Below, in pieces: positions 51,527 through 60,299 of a stretch of DNA of 64,000 nt. The stretch comes from Chryseobacterium sp. ERMR1:04 (lineage in GTDB: Bacteria > Bacteroidota > Bacteroidia > Flavobacteriales > Weeksellaceae). The stretch lies in assembly GCF_001297705.1 (NCBI RefSeq), contig NZ_LIRF01000008.1:434001-498000 (forward strand). The letters run 5' to 3'. Position 1 is the first letter of the stretch. Every line of letters begins with the position of its first letter. The notes under the pieces are model-generated. The model did not search any database and had not been told where the DNA came from. It saw nothing but the letters and a program-made list of their open reading frames with translations. Position numbers and translations under genes: made by a program.

Positions 51527-52768
51527 ATGAAAAGAGTTGTCATTACAGGACTAGGTGCAGTTACACCTTTGGGAAATAATGTCGAAGATTTTTGGCAAAA
51601 CAGTATTAATGGTGTCAGTGGGGCCAACTTAATTACCCATTTCGATACCGCAAAATTTAAGGTGCATGTAGCTTGTGAGGTTAAAAATTTTGATCCAAAA
51701 GCACATTTAACCCATCAGGAAATCAAAAGAAGTGATCTATTTTCACAATATGCAATGTATTCTAGTGCGGAAGCTCTTAAAGATTCAGGGCTTGAGCTGG
51801 AAAATATGGATCCGTTTGATACCGGTGTTATCTGGGGAACAGGACAAGGTGGAATGTGGACTTTCGAAAGTGAAGTGATGGAATTTACAAAAGGAGACGG
51901 AACGCCAAGGTTTAATCCGTTCTTCGTTCCAAAATTCATTGCCAACATGGCATCAGGAATGATTTCCATGAAGTTTGGTCTTCAGGGTATTAATTACACC
52001 ACGATTTCAGCTTGTGCTACAGGGAATACAGCGATCATGGATGCTTTTAATTATATCAGATTAGGAAAAGCGAAAGTAATTGTAAGTGGTGGATCCGAAG
52101 CAGCTATTACACCGGCTTCTGTAGGAGGTTTTTCTATTATGAAAGCCATGTCTACAAGAAATGATGATTTTGCAACAGCAAGTCGTCCTTATGACGCCAA
52201 CAGAGATGGTTTTGTAATGGGTGAAGGTGCAGGTGCATTAATTCTTGAAGAATATGAGCACGCTAAAGCAAGAGGGGCAAAAATTTACGCAGAATTAGTT
52301 GGTGCAGCGATGACCGCAGATGCTTATCACATGACAGCACCTCATCCAGATGGTGTTGGAGCTATTAAAGCAATGCAATTAGCACTAAATGAAGCGGGAG
52401 CAAACATCGAGGATATCGACTATCTTAATCCTCACGCCACTTCTACTCCAATGGGAGATTTGGTTGAATTAAAAGGAATTAATAAATTATTCAAAGGAAG
52501 TAAAAACCTTGATATCAGTGCTACCAAATCAATGACTGGTCATTTGTTGGGAGCAGCTGGAGCAGCAGAAGCTATTCTTTCTATAAAAGCAATTGAGCAA
52601 GGAATTATTCCACCAACGATTAATCTTCATAACATTGATGAGAATATCCCGAAAGACGTAAATATCGTTTTTGGTGAAGCTAAAGAAAAAGATATTACGT
52701 TTGCTTTAAGTAATGCTTTCGGTTTCGGAGGGCATAATGCCACTTTGGTTTTCAAGAAGTTTAGCTAA
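51527..52768 (+). CDS. Beta-ketoacyl-ACP synthase II-like (KAS II)
   Basis: 413 residues. The Cys-His-His triad is Cys163 (SACATGNTAI), His303 (NPHATSTPMGD) and His339 (MTGHLLGAAG). It condenses malonyl-ACP with acyl-ACP. It sits in a TetR operon with a thiolase and a thioesterase, rather than with acpP and other fab genes, so it is probably an extra copy with a special role; the main fabF is expected elsewhere. XRE regulator starts 23 bases downstream. Confidence 0.9.
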   Translation: MKRVVITGLGAVTPLGNNVEDFWQNSINGVSGANLITHFDTAKFKVHVACEVKNFDPKAHLTHQEIKRSDLFSQYAMYSSAEALKDSGLELENMDPFDTGVIWGTGQGGMWTFESEVMEFTKGDGTPRFNPFFVPKFIANMASGMISMKFGLQGINYTTISACATGNTAIMDAFNYIRLGKAKVIVSGGSEAAITPASVGGFSIMKAMSTRNDDFATASRPYDANRDGFVMGEGAGALILEEYEHAKARGAKIYAELVGAAMTADAYHMTAPHPDGVGAIKAMQLALNEAGANIEDIDYLNPHATSTPMGDLVELKGINKLFKGSKNLDISATKSMTGHLLGAAGAAEAILSIKAIEQGIIPPTINLHNIDENIPKDVNIVFGEAKEKDITFALSNAFGFGGHNATLVFKKFS

Positions 52769-52791
52769 TTTCGGAATACATATACAGCAAC

Positions 52792-53346
52792 ATGTCCAAA
52801 TTAAAAGAAATAAGAGAGCAAAAAAATCTTACTCAAGAAGAGTTAGCTGAAAGCTCTGGCATTTCTGTTAGGACCATACAACGGATAGAAGCAGGAACTC
52901 AACCAAAAGGTCATACCCTTCGTGTGTTGGCAAAAGCTTTAGAAACAAAAGAAAGTGAGTTTCAAAAAGTAGAAATTGAGAATGAAAACCTGGAAATTAA
53001 AGAACAGCCGATTTTAATCGATTATTCATTAATAAAAATAATCAATCTTTCTTCTATCCCTTGTATATTGCTTCCCCCGCTCAATATTTTACTCCCGCTT
53101 ATTCTTATGTTTAAGCTAAAGCAGAAAAACAATTTAGCAAAACAAATAATTTCTATTCAGATACTTTGGACTGTTTTAGCTCCTATTACCTTTATGCTGG
53201 GTATCTTTTTAAAACCCGGTCCTGCATTGACGCTTATCATTATGATATTGATTATCCTGTCAAACGTATTCATCATTCTTCGAAATGCAGCTGAAATAGA
53301 CAAACACAAAAAGCTTTTTTACAAGCTGAATTTCAACATGATATAA
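52792..53346 (+). CDS. XRE family regulator with C-terminal membrane segments
   Basis: 184 residues. The helix-turn-helix (about 3-58) has LKEIREQKNLTQEELAESSGISVRTIQRIEAG. After an acidic linker (about 58-75) come four hydrophobic segments (about 80-175), ending with a charged tail. Such membrane-bound XRE proteins are common in flavobacteria; a signal-sensing role is likely but unknown. It lies 23 bases after the KAS gene and may share its transcript. Confidence 0.85.
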   Translation: MSKLKEIREQKNLTQEELAESSGISVRTIQRIEAGTQPKGHTLRVLAKALETKESEFQKVEIENENLEIKEQPILIDYSLIKIINLSSIPCILLPPLNILLPLILMFKLKQKNNLAKQIISIQILWTVLAPITFMLGIFLKPGPALTLIIMILIILSNVFIILRNAAEIDKHKKLFYKLNFNMI

Positions 53347-53433
53347 TCGTGTCAGATTATTGTCGGGCCTTTGTCGGGCTCTTTTTTTTGTTTAAAAAAC
53401 AGGAAATTCAATCTTTGTCAAAAAATTACGACA

Positions 53434-54501
53434 ATGACAAAATCCTTTTATTTTACCCTATTATTCTTCATGTTTTTTTTCTCTAAAAGTTACGCTCAGA
53501 CAGAAAAAACAAACGACCATTCCCACACAAATTCAATTTTTGATACTGAAATTGAAAATTGGCTGAGAGAACTTAAGATTCCAGCTCTTGGACTTGGGAT
53601 TATAGAAAACGGAAAGCTGAAGCAAATTAAAGTTTTCGGACAAATTAAAGAAAACAATTCCGCGCCTTACAATACAATTTTTAATGTAGCATCCCTTACT
53701 AAGCCCATTACTTCAATGGTTGCATTGCATTTGGTGAGCCTGGGAAAATGGAATCTTGACGAACCCGTTTATAAATATTGGACAGATCCGGATTTAGTAA
53801 ATGACCCTAGAAACAAAAAATTAACAACCCGAATAATACTAAGCCATCAAACAGGTTTTCCAAATTGGAGATACATGAAAGAAAACAAAAAATTGAGTTT
53901 TGATTTTGAGCCGGGAACCCAATTTCAATACTCAGGAGAAGGTTTTGAATATTTGAGAAAAGCAATTGAGAATAAATTCAAAAAACCTATTGAACAATTA
54001 GCAAAAGATCTGATATTTCAACCCTTAAAAATGAAGGATACCAATTATATTTGGGATACAGACACCGATAAATCAAGGTTCGCAATAGGCTATGACAAAA
54101 ATGAGAAACCCTATGAAATAGAGGAAAATAAACAGGCAAATGGTGCCGATGATTTACATACAACAATAGAAGATTATGGAAACTTTCTCGCTAATATTCT
54201 TAACGGTGGAAACCTTAGCAAAGATGTTTATCTGGAAATGATCAAAAAGCAGGTTCAAACCGGGAAAAGCAAATACTTCGGATTAGGCTTTATAATTTAT
54301 GATCTGGGAAATGGAGATTATGCCTTATCACATGGTGGCTCCGATGAAGGAACATTCTGTCTTACCGTGATTTTACCAAAAACCAAACAAGGAATTCTTA
54401 TTTTCACTAATTCCGATAATGGCTATAAAGTTTTTGATAAATTACTTTCCCAATATTTAGGAGAAAATGGTGGGAAAATTGTAGAAATAGAAACTAAGTG
54501 A
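53434..54501 (+). CDS. Serine hydrolase (class C beta-lactamase fold)
   Basis: 355 residues with a signal peptide from MTKSFYFTLLFFMFFFSKSYAQ. The catalytic Ser-x-x-Lys is SLTK (in NVASLTKPITS). The Tyr motif is YSGEGFEYL, where the canonical Y-S-N is Y-S-G, and the third motif is HGGSDEG. This is an esterase/D-alanyl-D-alanine-peptidase type, not a proven beta-lactamase. A start at 53371 is possible but gives no signal peptide at its N terminus. Stands alone, with a terminator behind. Confidence 0.88.
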   Translation: MTKSFYFTLLFFMFFFSKSYAQTEKTNDHSHTNSIFDTEIENWLRELKIPALGLGIIENGKLKQIKVFGQIKENNSAPYNTIFNVASLTKPITSMVALHLVSLGKWNLDEPVYKYWTDPDLVNDPRNKKLTTRIILSHQTGFPNWRYMKENKKLSFDFEPGTQFQYSGEGFEYLRKAIENKFKKPIEQLAKDLIFQPLKMKDTNYIWDTDTDKSRFAIGYDKNEKPYEIEENKQANGADDLHTTIEDYGNFLANILNGGNLSKDVYLEMIKKQVQTGKSKYFGLGFIIYDLGNGDYALSHGGSDEGTFCLTVILPKTKQGILIFTNSDNGYKVFDKLLSQYLGENGGKIVEIETK

Positions 54502-54507
54502 CACAAA

Positions 54508-54533
54508 AAAGCAGTCAAAATTTTGACTGCTTT
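54508..54533. terminator. Bidirectional terminator
   Basis: AAAGCAGTCAAAA pairs perfectly with TTTTGACTGCTTT, with A-run and T-run on either side, between convergent genes. Confidence 0.85.
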
Positions 54534-54581
54534 CAACATTGTACGAAGTATATAAAACTATAAAAGTTGTATCTCAAAAAA

Positions 54582-55067
54582 TTAATTTGATGCTTTATCT
54601 GCAATAAAGAAATCATCTGCATCTTCAGCAATCGGCACATATAATCTCTCCCACTCCTTGCTGTGAACCATATCCCAACTGTGTCCTTTTCCTTTCAAAT
54701 CTTCCGCCAAAAGAATCGTTCCGGGGGTGATCATAAAAGTAGAACCGTCTGTTACTTTAAACTTGATATTTCCTTTTAATGTAATCACATATTGCCTTCT
54801 TGGAGCGGGATGTGCGTTTTTCTCCCATTCTTCTGTCTTATTACTCATCCAGAAAGTTGTGGTATTCATGTGTTTTAGCGTAGGAATTTGTCCTTTTTCG
54901 AATGTACATGATCCATCAGGATTATTCACCAATCTTATTGCAGGAATAAACTCAGTTGTTTTTTCTGTACTTACGCTAACGTTTTTGTGTTTTTTGTGCT
55001 GTGCATTCATAAATCCAAAAGTGCTTAATGCCAGAACAAAGCTAATGCCTTTAACTATATTTTTCAT
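54582..55067 (-). CDS. Secreted cupin-domain protein
   Basis: 161 residues. Signal peptide MKNIVKGISFVLALSTFGFMNA. The cupin core has RRQYVITLKGNIKFKV and ITPGTILLAEDLKGKGHSW, without a clear set of metal ligands. It ends the porin-Dabb-cupin operon, 20 bases after the Dabb gene. Function unknown; periplasmic location likely. Confidence 0.8.
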   Translation of the reverse strand: MKNIVKGISFVLALSTFGFMNAQHKKHKNVSVSTEKTTEFIPAIRLVNNPDGSCTFEKGQIPTLKHMNTTTFWMSNKTEEWEKNAHPAPRRQYVITLKGNIKFKVTDGSTFMITPGTILLAEDLKGKGHSWDMVHSKEWERLYVPIAEDADDFFIADKASN

Positions 55068-55087
55068 TGTAAATTAAATTCTTTTTT

Positions 55088-55507
55088 TTAATTGTAAACT
55101 GTATCATGAACCAACATTCTTTCAAAGAATGGTTTGTATTTTTTTACCAAAGCCAAATGCTCAGGGAGCTGACCGTAGGCTTCCAGTTCTTCCAGCGTAT
55201 CAAATTCCATAGAAGCGTTGTACGTGAATGTATTATCTAAAACACTTCTCGGACTTGAGTTAGCAGGTTTTCCGTAACGGAGATTTTTTTGATAAGGGAG
55301 TTTTTTCAGCCCTTCAAAGAAGTTTTCAAACTCTTTTACTTCAGCTTCAGACAAATCTTTTCTGAGCCAGAACAATAAATAATGGAAGTACACTTTTTTA
55401 GTTTTTATAGGGTTAAACATAGGTAAAACAGACGCAAACATATTTCCTGAGATCAACAGCAAAGCCGAAGCCTGCATTGAGCGGAATAAAAATTTTCTTC
55501 TTTCCAT
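55088..55507 (-). CDS. Dabb (stress-responsive A/B barrel) protein, exported
   Basis: 139 residues. The N terminus MERRKFLFRSMQASALLLI is twin-arginine-like. The small alpha/beta barrel has VYFHYLLFWLRKDLSEAEVKEFE, FEGLKKLPYQKNLRYGKPAN, FTYNASMEFDTLEELEAYG and LALVKKYKPFFERMLVHD, the Dabb layout. Dabb proteins act as dimers, some as olivetolic-acid-cyclase-like enzymes; here function is unknown. It lies 11 bases after the porin gene. Confidence 0.82.
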   Translation of the reverse strand: MERRKFLFRSMQASALLLISGNMFASVLPMFNPIKTKKVYFHYLLFWLRKDLSEAEVKEFENFFEGLKKLPYQKNLRYGKPANSSPRSVLDNTFTYNASMEFDTLEELEAYGQLPEHLALVKKYKPFFERMLVHDTVYN

Positions 55508-55518
55508 TGTTACTATTT

Positions 55519-56847
55519 TTAATTAAAATCAATTCTATATTTTAAAACAAACTGCCACTGTCGGTCAGAAACCACTGCATTATTATTGGCTCCTCCTGTA
55601 AAAACGGGCCTGTTTTGTGCATCAAAAGTTAATCGGGAAGACATTCCGTTCATCAATAAAGAAATTCCGGCATCATAGATAATTGCGTTATCATGAAGAC
55701 CTTTTAAATCAGACAACTGCATCCCAACCGCAGGCTGAAGCTGAAGATTCTTTTTTTCTTTATTTAAATAAGGAAGCGTTCCTCCTAATTGCACATAATA
55801 CGTATTTCCTGTCCCAATAACAGGCATTGCATTTCCTGCTCCGTTCAAACTCGCTTGCGTAACATCTACAGAAGTCGCAGGATTGTTTGTTCCTACATAA
55901 CGAACATAATTCGGACCATAATCATTGTGCATTGCCATTCCGTAAGCACTAACAGAAGTTCCTTTTTCTTTGTTTAAAGGAGCATCATAAAATAAGTCTA
56001 CCGCAAAGCTTTTCATGTCATCATTAATCGTGTTTTTATCAACATCCTGATGCCACATGGCATTATGAATATAATCGAAACCTGCGCCCAGACTCAATAC
56101 ATTCTTTTTTCCACCATACGTTCCAGAATTAAAAGGTGTTGAAATATTTTCTGTATCCAAAAATGCATATCTGAAATATCCTGAAAAGTCTTTGTGAGGC
56201 GCATTTTTACTGAAAGAAGCTACATTGAGTTTAGGATCAGCGGTTGACATGGTATAAGGATCAGCAACCACCAAACGATAGTCAAATTTCCCTAATTGCC
56301 CTTTCACATACGCTCCCAATTCTCTCACCGTATAATCTGTTGCACCTGCATTGGAAGTGGCATACGCAGGTAAATCATATAATAACGTGTTTAATGGTCC
56401 TGTCGTGAATCTTGACAATCCTCTCCACGTAGATCGTCCTGCTCCAAAAGCAATCTTATCACTAAATGAATATTCAGCATAGGCATCCAATAAATCAAAA
56501 TAGTTGCTGGCTTTTGCCGTAACATTTACATTCGTAGTTCCGCCCTGTAAAACAAACATCAATTTCTCAGTCGGCTTATACGTCATTTTCACCCTCACCC
56601 TACGAAGAGACAAATCTGCAACATCCGATTTGGCCTGATTATTAATCAAACTTCCCGGATTAAGCTGCGCATATCTTGCCCAAAGCTCTGCATATCCGCT
56701 AAAAGAAATATAACGTGTATGCTCATCGTTCAGATAATGGGTAAGTCCCGGATTATTAAAATCGTTCTTTTTCTGAGCTTCTACTTTCGAGTACACACTC
56801 ATCATTGAAAGTAAAATGAGCCCGACTTTAAAAGATTTTTTATTCAT
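55519..56847 (-). CDS. Outer-membrane porin (O/P type)
   Basis: 442 residues. A signal peptide ends around 24 (VEAQ). Beta-strand-rich barrel with YISFSGYAELWARYAQL, VADLSLRRVRVKMTYKPTEKLMFVLQGG, FDLLDAYAEYSF and DRQWQFVLKYRIDFN at the end, which fits the phosphate-selective porin O/P type family. Selectivity is not proven. It is the first gene of the operon, with a -7 box and 11-bp-phased repeats upstream, and diverges from a two-component system. Confidence 0.85.
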   Translation of the reverse strand: MNKKSFKVGLILLSMMSVYSKVEAQKKNDFNNPGLTHYLNDEHTRYISFSGYAELWARYAQLNPGSLINNQAKSDVADLSLRRVRVKMTYKPTEKLMFVLQGGTTNVNVTAKASNYFDLLDAYAEYSFSDKIAFGAGRSTWRGLSRFTTGPLNTLLYDLPAYATSNAGATDYTVRELGAYVKGQLGKFDYRLVVADPYTMSTADPKLNVASFSKNAPHKDFSGYFRYAFLDTENISTPFNSGTYGGKKNVLSLGAGFDYIHNAMWHQDVDKNTINDDMKSFAVDLFYDAPLNKEKGTSVSAYGMAMHNDYGPNYVRYVGTNNPATSVDVTQASLNGAGNAMPVIGTGNTYYVQLGGTLPYLNKEKKNLQLQPAVGMQLSDLKGLHDNAIIYDAGISLLMNGMSSRLTFDAQNRPVFTGGANNNAVVSDRQWQFVLKYRIDFN

Positions 56848-56890
56848 AACATTTTCTTTTTATTAATCCTTAGTGTTGATTTCAACGGGA

Positions 56891-56952
56891 CAAAATTACT
56901 TTCGAAAATCAAGGAACGTCGTTAGAAAACTGTTAGAAACCTTATAGAAAAC
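56891..56952 (-). promoter_or_regulatory. Porin promoter with 11-bp-phased direct repeats
   Basis: TAATTTTG on the minus strand (56891-56898) is a -7 box. Upstream of it lie TTAGAAA (56922-56928), TTAGAAA (56933-56939) and ATAGAAA (56944-56950) as read on the plus strand, spaced 11 bases apart. Such one-turn phasing is typical of OmpR/PhoB-family binding sites. The regulator gene divergent at 57094 is the obvious candidate. Confidence 0.55.
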
Positions 56953-57093
56953 TATTAAAAGAATCAATCTCTTCTTTAAAAATAAAAATATAGAATACCT
57001 TTGTATAAAATTCACAGAACAACTGACAGTCAACCTATTGACAATATTTATTTTAATCTCAATTTTGAATAACCGTCCTGAAACAATTTTCAC

Positions 57094-57783
57094 ATGAAAG
57101 TTTTAATTATAGAAGATAATGCCCGCGTTTCTGCGCTTTTAAAACGAGGACTGGAAAGTCAGGGCTATCAGATTTACATCTCGGAAGACGCTGAGGATGC
57201 TTTGGTCATGGTAGATAAAATTACATTTGATCTTGTCATTACCGACATTATGCTTCCCAATATGAATGGCATTGAATTAAGTAAAATCATTAAACAAAAA
57301 AATGCGGACCTTCCGATTATTATGCTGACTGCATTAGGAACCATCGACGAAAAAATTGAAGGTTTCGATGCCGGAGCAGATGATTATATGGTTAAACCCT
57401 TTGAAATAAGAGAATTATACGCCCGAATAAAGGCTATCGTGCTAAGAAAATCATCTTCGCCTAAGAAAAATGAATCGTCGAATTACATTGAATATCAAAA
57501 CCTTAAAGTAGATACAAAAATAAACCGTGTTTTCAGAAATGAAAAGGAAATCATTCTTACTCCGAAAGAATTTAAGCTCTTGGTTTTTCTAATGAGCAAT
57601 ACCGAAAGGATTTTAACCCGTGAAGAAATAGCTGAAAATGTTTGGGGCAATCATTTCGATACAGGAACGAATTATATTGATGTGTATATCGCCTATCTGC
57701 GAAAGAAAATCGACAAAGATTTTGATGAAAAACTCATTCACACCAAACCCGGAGTTGGATTTATTTTCACAAGTCAGTTATGA
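57094..57783 (+). CDS. OmpR-family response regulator
   Basis: 229 residues. Receiver domain with Asp51 (VITDIMLPNMNG), LTALGT and YMVKPFE. The winged helix (about 130-227) has ILTPKEFKLLVFLMSNTERILTREEIAENVWG and IDVYIAYLRKKIDKD. The histidine kinase gene overlaps its stop by four bases. It resembles CusR/CopR-type regulators; the divergent porin operon is a likely target. Confidence 0.92.
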   Translation: MKVLIIEDNARVSALLKRGLESQGYQIYISEDAEDALVMVDKITFDLVITDIMLPNMNGIELSKIIKQKNADLPIIMLTALGTIDEKIEGFDAGADDYMVKPFEIRELYARIKAIVLRKSSSPKKNESSNYIEYQNLKVDTKINRVFRNEKEIILTPKEFKLLVFLMSNTERILTREEIAENVWGNHFDTGTNYIDVYIAYLRKKIDKDFDEKLIHTKPGVGFIFTSQL

Positions 57784-59159
57784 AAATAGCCACTAGGACA
57801 GCGCTCAACTATGCGATATTAACAGCGGGAATTCTTTTCCTTTTCGCGTATGTACTCTATTTTGTTTCTGAAAAAAACAGAGAGGATGAATTCAATGACC
57901 GTTTGGGATACAAAATCACCTGGAGGTCAGAATTTATTTTTGATGCTAAAATTGATGACTCCAAAATTCGCGAACTTCATGAGCGCAATAAAAAGCTATT
58001 GAATGAAGCAGATATCAGTGTTTATGATTCGAATAAAAAATTGATCTTTACAGATATTCAGCCTTCTTCTAAAAATCAATATTATTTAGATCAACTCATT
58101 AAAACGAAAAAAAACAGAATCACCTGGCAAAGAGGAGATCGCCAGTATATGGCGTTTAAATATGAATTTAATAATGAGAATTTCTACATCATCGGAAGCG
58201 CAACAGATGTTACAGGAAAAGCACACATTGAGGAATTCAAAAAAGATGTTATTATTATTTACATCATATCCATTGTCATCATTTTTATTATTGGGTTTTT
58301 GTTTTCTTATTATACATTAAAACCTTTAAAGGATATTATTCTCCAAATTCGTGATATTTCGGAACATAACCTCAACAAAAGATTGGTGGTTCCCAAGGCA
58401 AAAGATGAAATTTATGAATTGACGGAAACGTTTAATTCAACCTTCAACAGATTAGAAAAATCGTTTAATAATCACAAACAATTCGTTACTACCATTTCTC
58501 ACGAATTCAGGACTCCGCTTTCTACTTTAATTGCTGAGCTTGAGCTTGCTAAAGAATTAAACATCACCTTGGAAGATTATAAAATCTCCATTGATAATGC
58601 TTTACAGGATGCCAACCAAGCATCGCAACTTTCATCCGCTTTGCTGGATTTTGCACGGGCGAGTTATGATGTTTCCCAGATCAGTTTTGTAGATCTTCGT
58701 TTAGATGAAGTTTTGGCAGATGCAAAAGTAGCTTTGTTGCAAAAAAATTCAGAATATAGAATCGGTATTCATTATATGGATAATCTGGCGGACAAAGATG
58801 AAAGCAATTATGATTTTCATGGAAATCCTTATTTACTGCAGATTGCCTTTTTAAATCTAATGGAAAATGCCTGCAAATATTCTTCTGATAAAAACTGTTC
58901 GGTAGAAATTGAGGTTCAGAACAACAATCTGGAAATTCGTTTTATAGATCATGGAATTGGTATTTCAGAAGCCGATCAATTAAAAATATTCGATTTATTT
59001 TATCGTGGAAATAATAAGAATTACGACAAAGGAAACGGCATCGGATTATCGATTGTTAAAAGAATTATTGAAATGCATCTGGGCAATCTTTCCTTACAAT
59101 CTGAGCCATCAAAAGGAAGTACTTTTACCATACAATTTGTTTCTCGAAATAGATTATAA
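57780..59159 (+). CDS. Sensor histidine kinase
   Basis: 459 residues. Membrane segments at about 11-29 and 158-180 flank a periplasmic domain; a HAMP domain follows (about 180-232). The phospho-acceptor is His241 (SHEFRTPLST). The ATPase part has N box MENACKYSSD, G1 FIDHGIGI and G2 GNGIGLSIVKRII. It is the partner of the regulator upstream, translationally coupled. The signal is unknown. Confidence 0.92.
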   Translation: MKIATRTALNYAILTAGILFLFAYVLYFVSEKNREDEFNDRLGYKITWRSEFIFDAKIDDSKIRELHERNKKLLNEADISVYDSNKKLIFTDIQPSSKNQYYLDQLIKTKKNRITWQRGDRQYMAFKYEFNNENFYIIGSATDVTGKAHIEEFKKDVIIIYIISIVIIFIIGFLFSYYTLKPLKDIILQIRDISEHNLNKRLVVPKAKDEIYELTETFNSTFNRLEKSFNNHKQFVTTISHEFRTPLSTLIAELELAKELNITLEDYKISIDNALQDANQASQLSSALLDFARASYDVSQISFVDLRLDEVLADAKVALLQKNSEYRIGIHYMDNLADKDESNYDFHGNPYLLQIAFLNLMENACKYSSDKNCSVEIEVQNNNLEIRFIDHGIGISEADQLKIFDLFYRGNNKNYDKGNGIGLSIVKRIIEMHLGNLSLQSEPSKGSTFTIQFVSRNRL

Positions 59160-59168
59160 ATTTTTATT

Positions 59169-59369
59169 TTAACCGCAAAAGAGGCAAAAGTACTGTTCTA
59201 AAAACCTCATCTTTAAGCTATTAAACCCTTTAAGCTATTCAAAAGTGCACAATAGAATAATATTTCGACTCCGCTCAATATGCACAGTTTTTTAAAACTT
59301 AAGTGCTCTTCTTTATGCTTTTATATTAGACTTAAAATATCTTAAGTGTTAAAATCTTTTGTGGTTAAA
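59169..59369. repeat. Dispersed intergenic repeat, copy 2
   Basis: About 200 bp. The left end AACCGCAAAAGAGGCAAAAG (59171-59190) pairs with a shorter right end CTTTTGTGGTTAA (59356-59368). Read on the complementary strand the right part (about 59300-59369) aligns with the left part of copy 1, including AAGAGCACTTAAGTTTT. A segment with TTCGACTCCGCTC near 59264, a common flavobacterial palindrome piece, appears inserted. Confidence 0.7.
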
Positions 59370-59386
59370 GTTAAAGCTAGTCTAAT

Positions 59387-59416
59387 AAAAAAGCAGTCTG
59401 ATGTAGACTGCTTTTG
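59387..59416 (-). terminator. Terminator after the L,D-transpeptidase gene
   Basis: AAAAGCAGTCT pairs with AGACTGCTTTT around GATGT. It lies just after the stop codon on the minus strand and between convergent genes. Confidence 0.8.
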
Positions 59417-59419
59417 TTC

Positions 59420-60172
59420 TTATGCTTTTAACCATTCCGATTTGGAAAGATAATTCTGATCGGGATAATAAATGAAAAGGCAATTTCTTCCTTTTATTGT
59501 ATTAATGATCGGCTGTGTAAGATCTCTTGGAACAGCGGGACATCCCCAACTTCTTCCGATTCTCTTATGCACTGCGGCAAAATCTTCACTCACATAATCA
59601 GCTCCGTGCATGACGATTGCTCTTTTGTAAGCTGCATCATTAAAGCCTTTATCCATTCCCAACAATCTTAAAGAATACCCGTTGTCTCCGTTATAAGTAG
59701 CATCCGTGATATAAAATCCTAAGCTGCTTTGAAGCGAACTGTTGGTATTCGAAAAGTTAGTGGCAAATTCTTCTCCCGTATTCTTTCCGTGGGCTACCAG
59801 CGAGTTGAATAATACTTTCTTTTCTTCTGTGTCAATCACCCAAAGTCTTTTCGTGTTAGAAGACATTGAAAAATCGCATACTGTTAATAAGTGAGCATCT
59901 TGGTTAAGCAAACCAGCTTTCTTTAAATTCTCAAAACCTGTTAAAGCTTTAAAGAAAACTTCTTCGTTAAGTTCGTGCCCCACTTCAAATGTAATTGATT
60001 TGTACAATGCTTCTGACGAAGATACCGTGGTAGCCTTCTCAGATGTAGTGGTCTCTGTTCTTTCAATTTTTGGGTTGATGTTTTCCTTCTTTATATTTCC
60101 TTTTTCCGGAGAAATATAAAATGAAGTTGTAACCATGTATACAACACCTAATACGCTATACAATCCTCTCAT
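59420..60172 (-). CDS. Murein L,D-transpeptidase catalytic domain protein
   Basis: 250 residues. A signal-like hydrophobic start (MRGLYSVLGVVYMVTTSFY), a Thr/Lys/Glu-rich linker, then the catalytic domain with His189 in AIVMHGADY and Cys211 in GRSWGCPAVP, the HxG...SxGC motif of the L,D-transpeptidase family. It acts on peptidoglycan peptides in the periplasm. A -7 box lies upstream. Confidence 0.88.
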   Translation of the reverse strand: MRGLYSVLGVVYMVTTSFYISPEKGNIKKENINPKIERTETTTSEKATTVSSSEALYKSITFEVGHELNEEVFFKALTGFENLKKAGLLNQDAHLLTVCDFSMSSNTKRLWVIDTEEKKVLFNSLVAHGKNTGEEFATNFSNTNSSLQSSLGFYITDATYNGDNGYSLRLLGMDKGFNDAAYKRAIVMHGADYVSEDFAAVHKRIGRSWGCPAVPRDLTQPIINTIKGRNCLFIYYPDQNYLSKSEWLKA

Positions 60173-60202
60173 TCAATATTATGTTAAATTCAAATTAGTA
60201 GG

Positions 60203-60210
60203 CAAATTTA
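60203..60210 (-). promoter_or_regulatory. Candidate -7 box of the L,D-transpeptidase gene
   Basis: TAAATTTG on the minus strand, 30 bases before the ATG. Confidence 0.5.
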
Positions 60211-60299
60211 TAAAAACATAATTACCAAGCAGTTAAAAACGAAAGAAGTTTAACTCAATTTAAGAAACTTTAACGTCCTGATTTCGTGAATTAAAAGGC

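Noticed and set aside
53350..53392. Terminator hairpin after the XRE gene
   Set aside because: GTCGGGC occurs twice in direct orientation before a T-run; direct repeats do not form a stem.
53434..54501. Antibiotic-resistance class C beta-lactamase
   Set aside because: The Y-S-N motif is Y-S-G and the third motif is HGG, as in esterase or peptidase relatives; resistance function is not supported.
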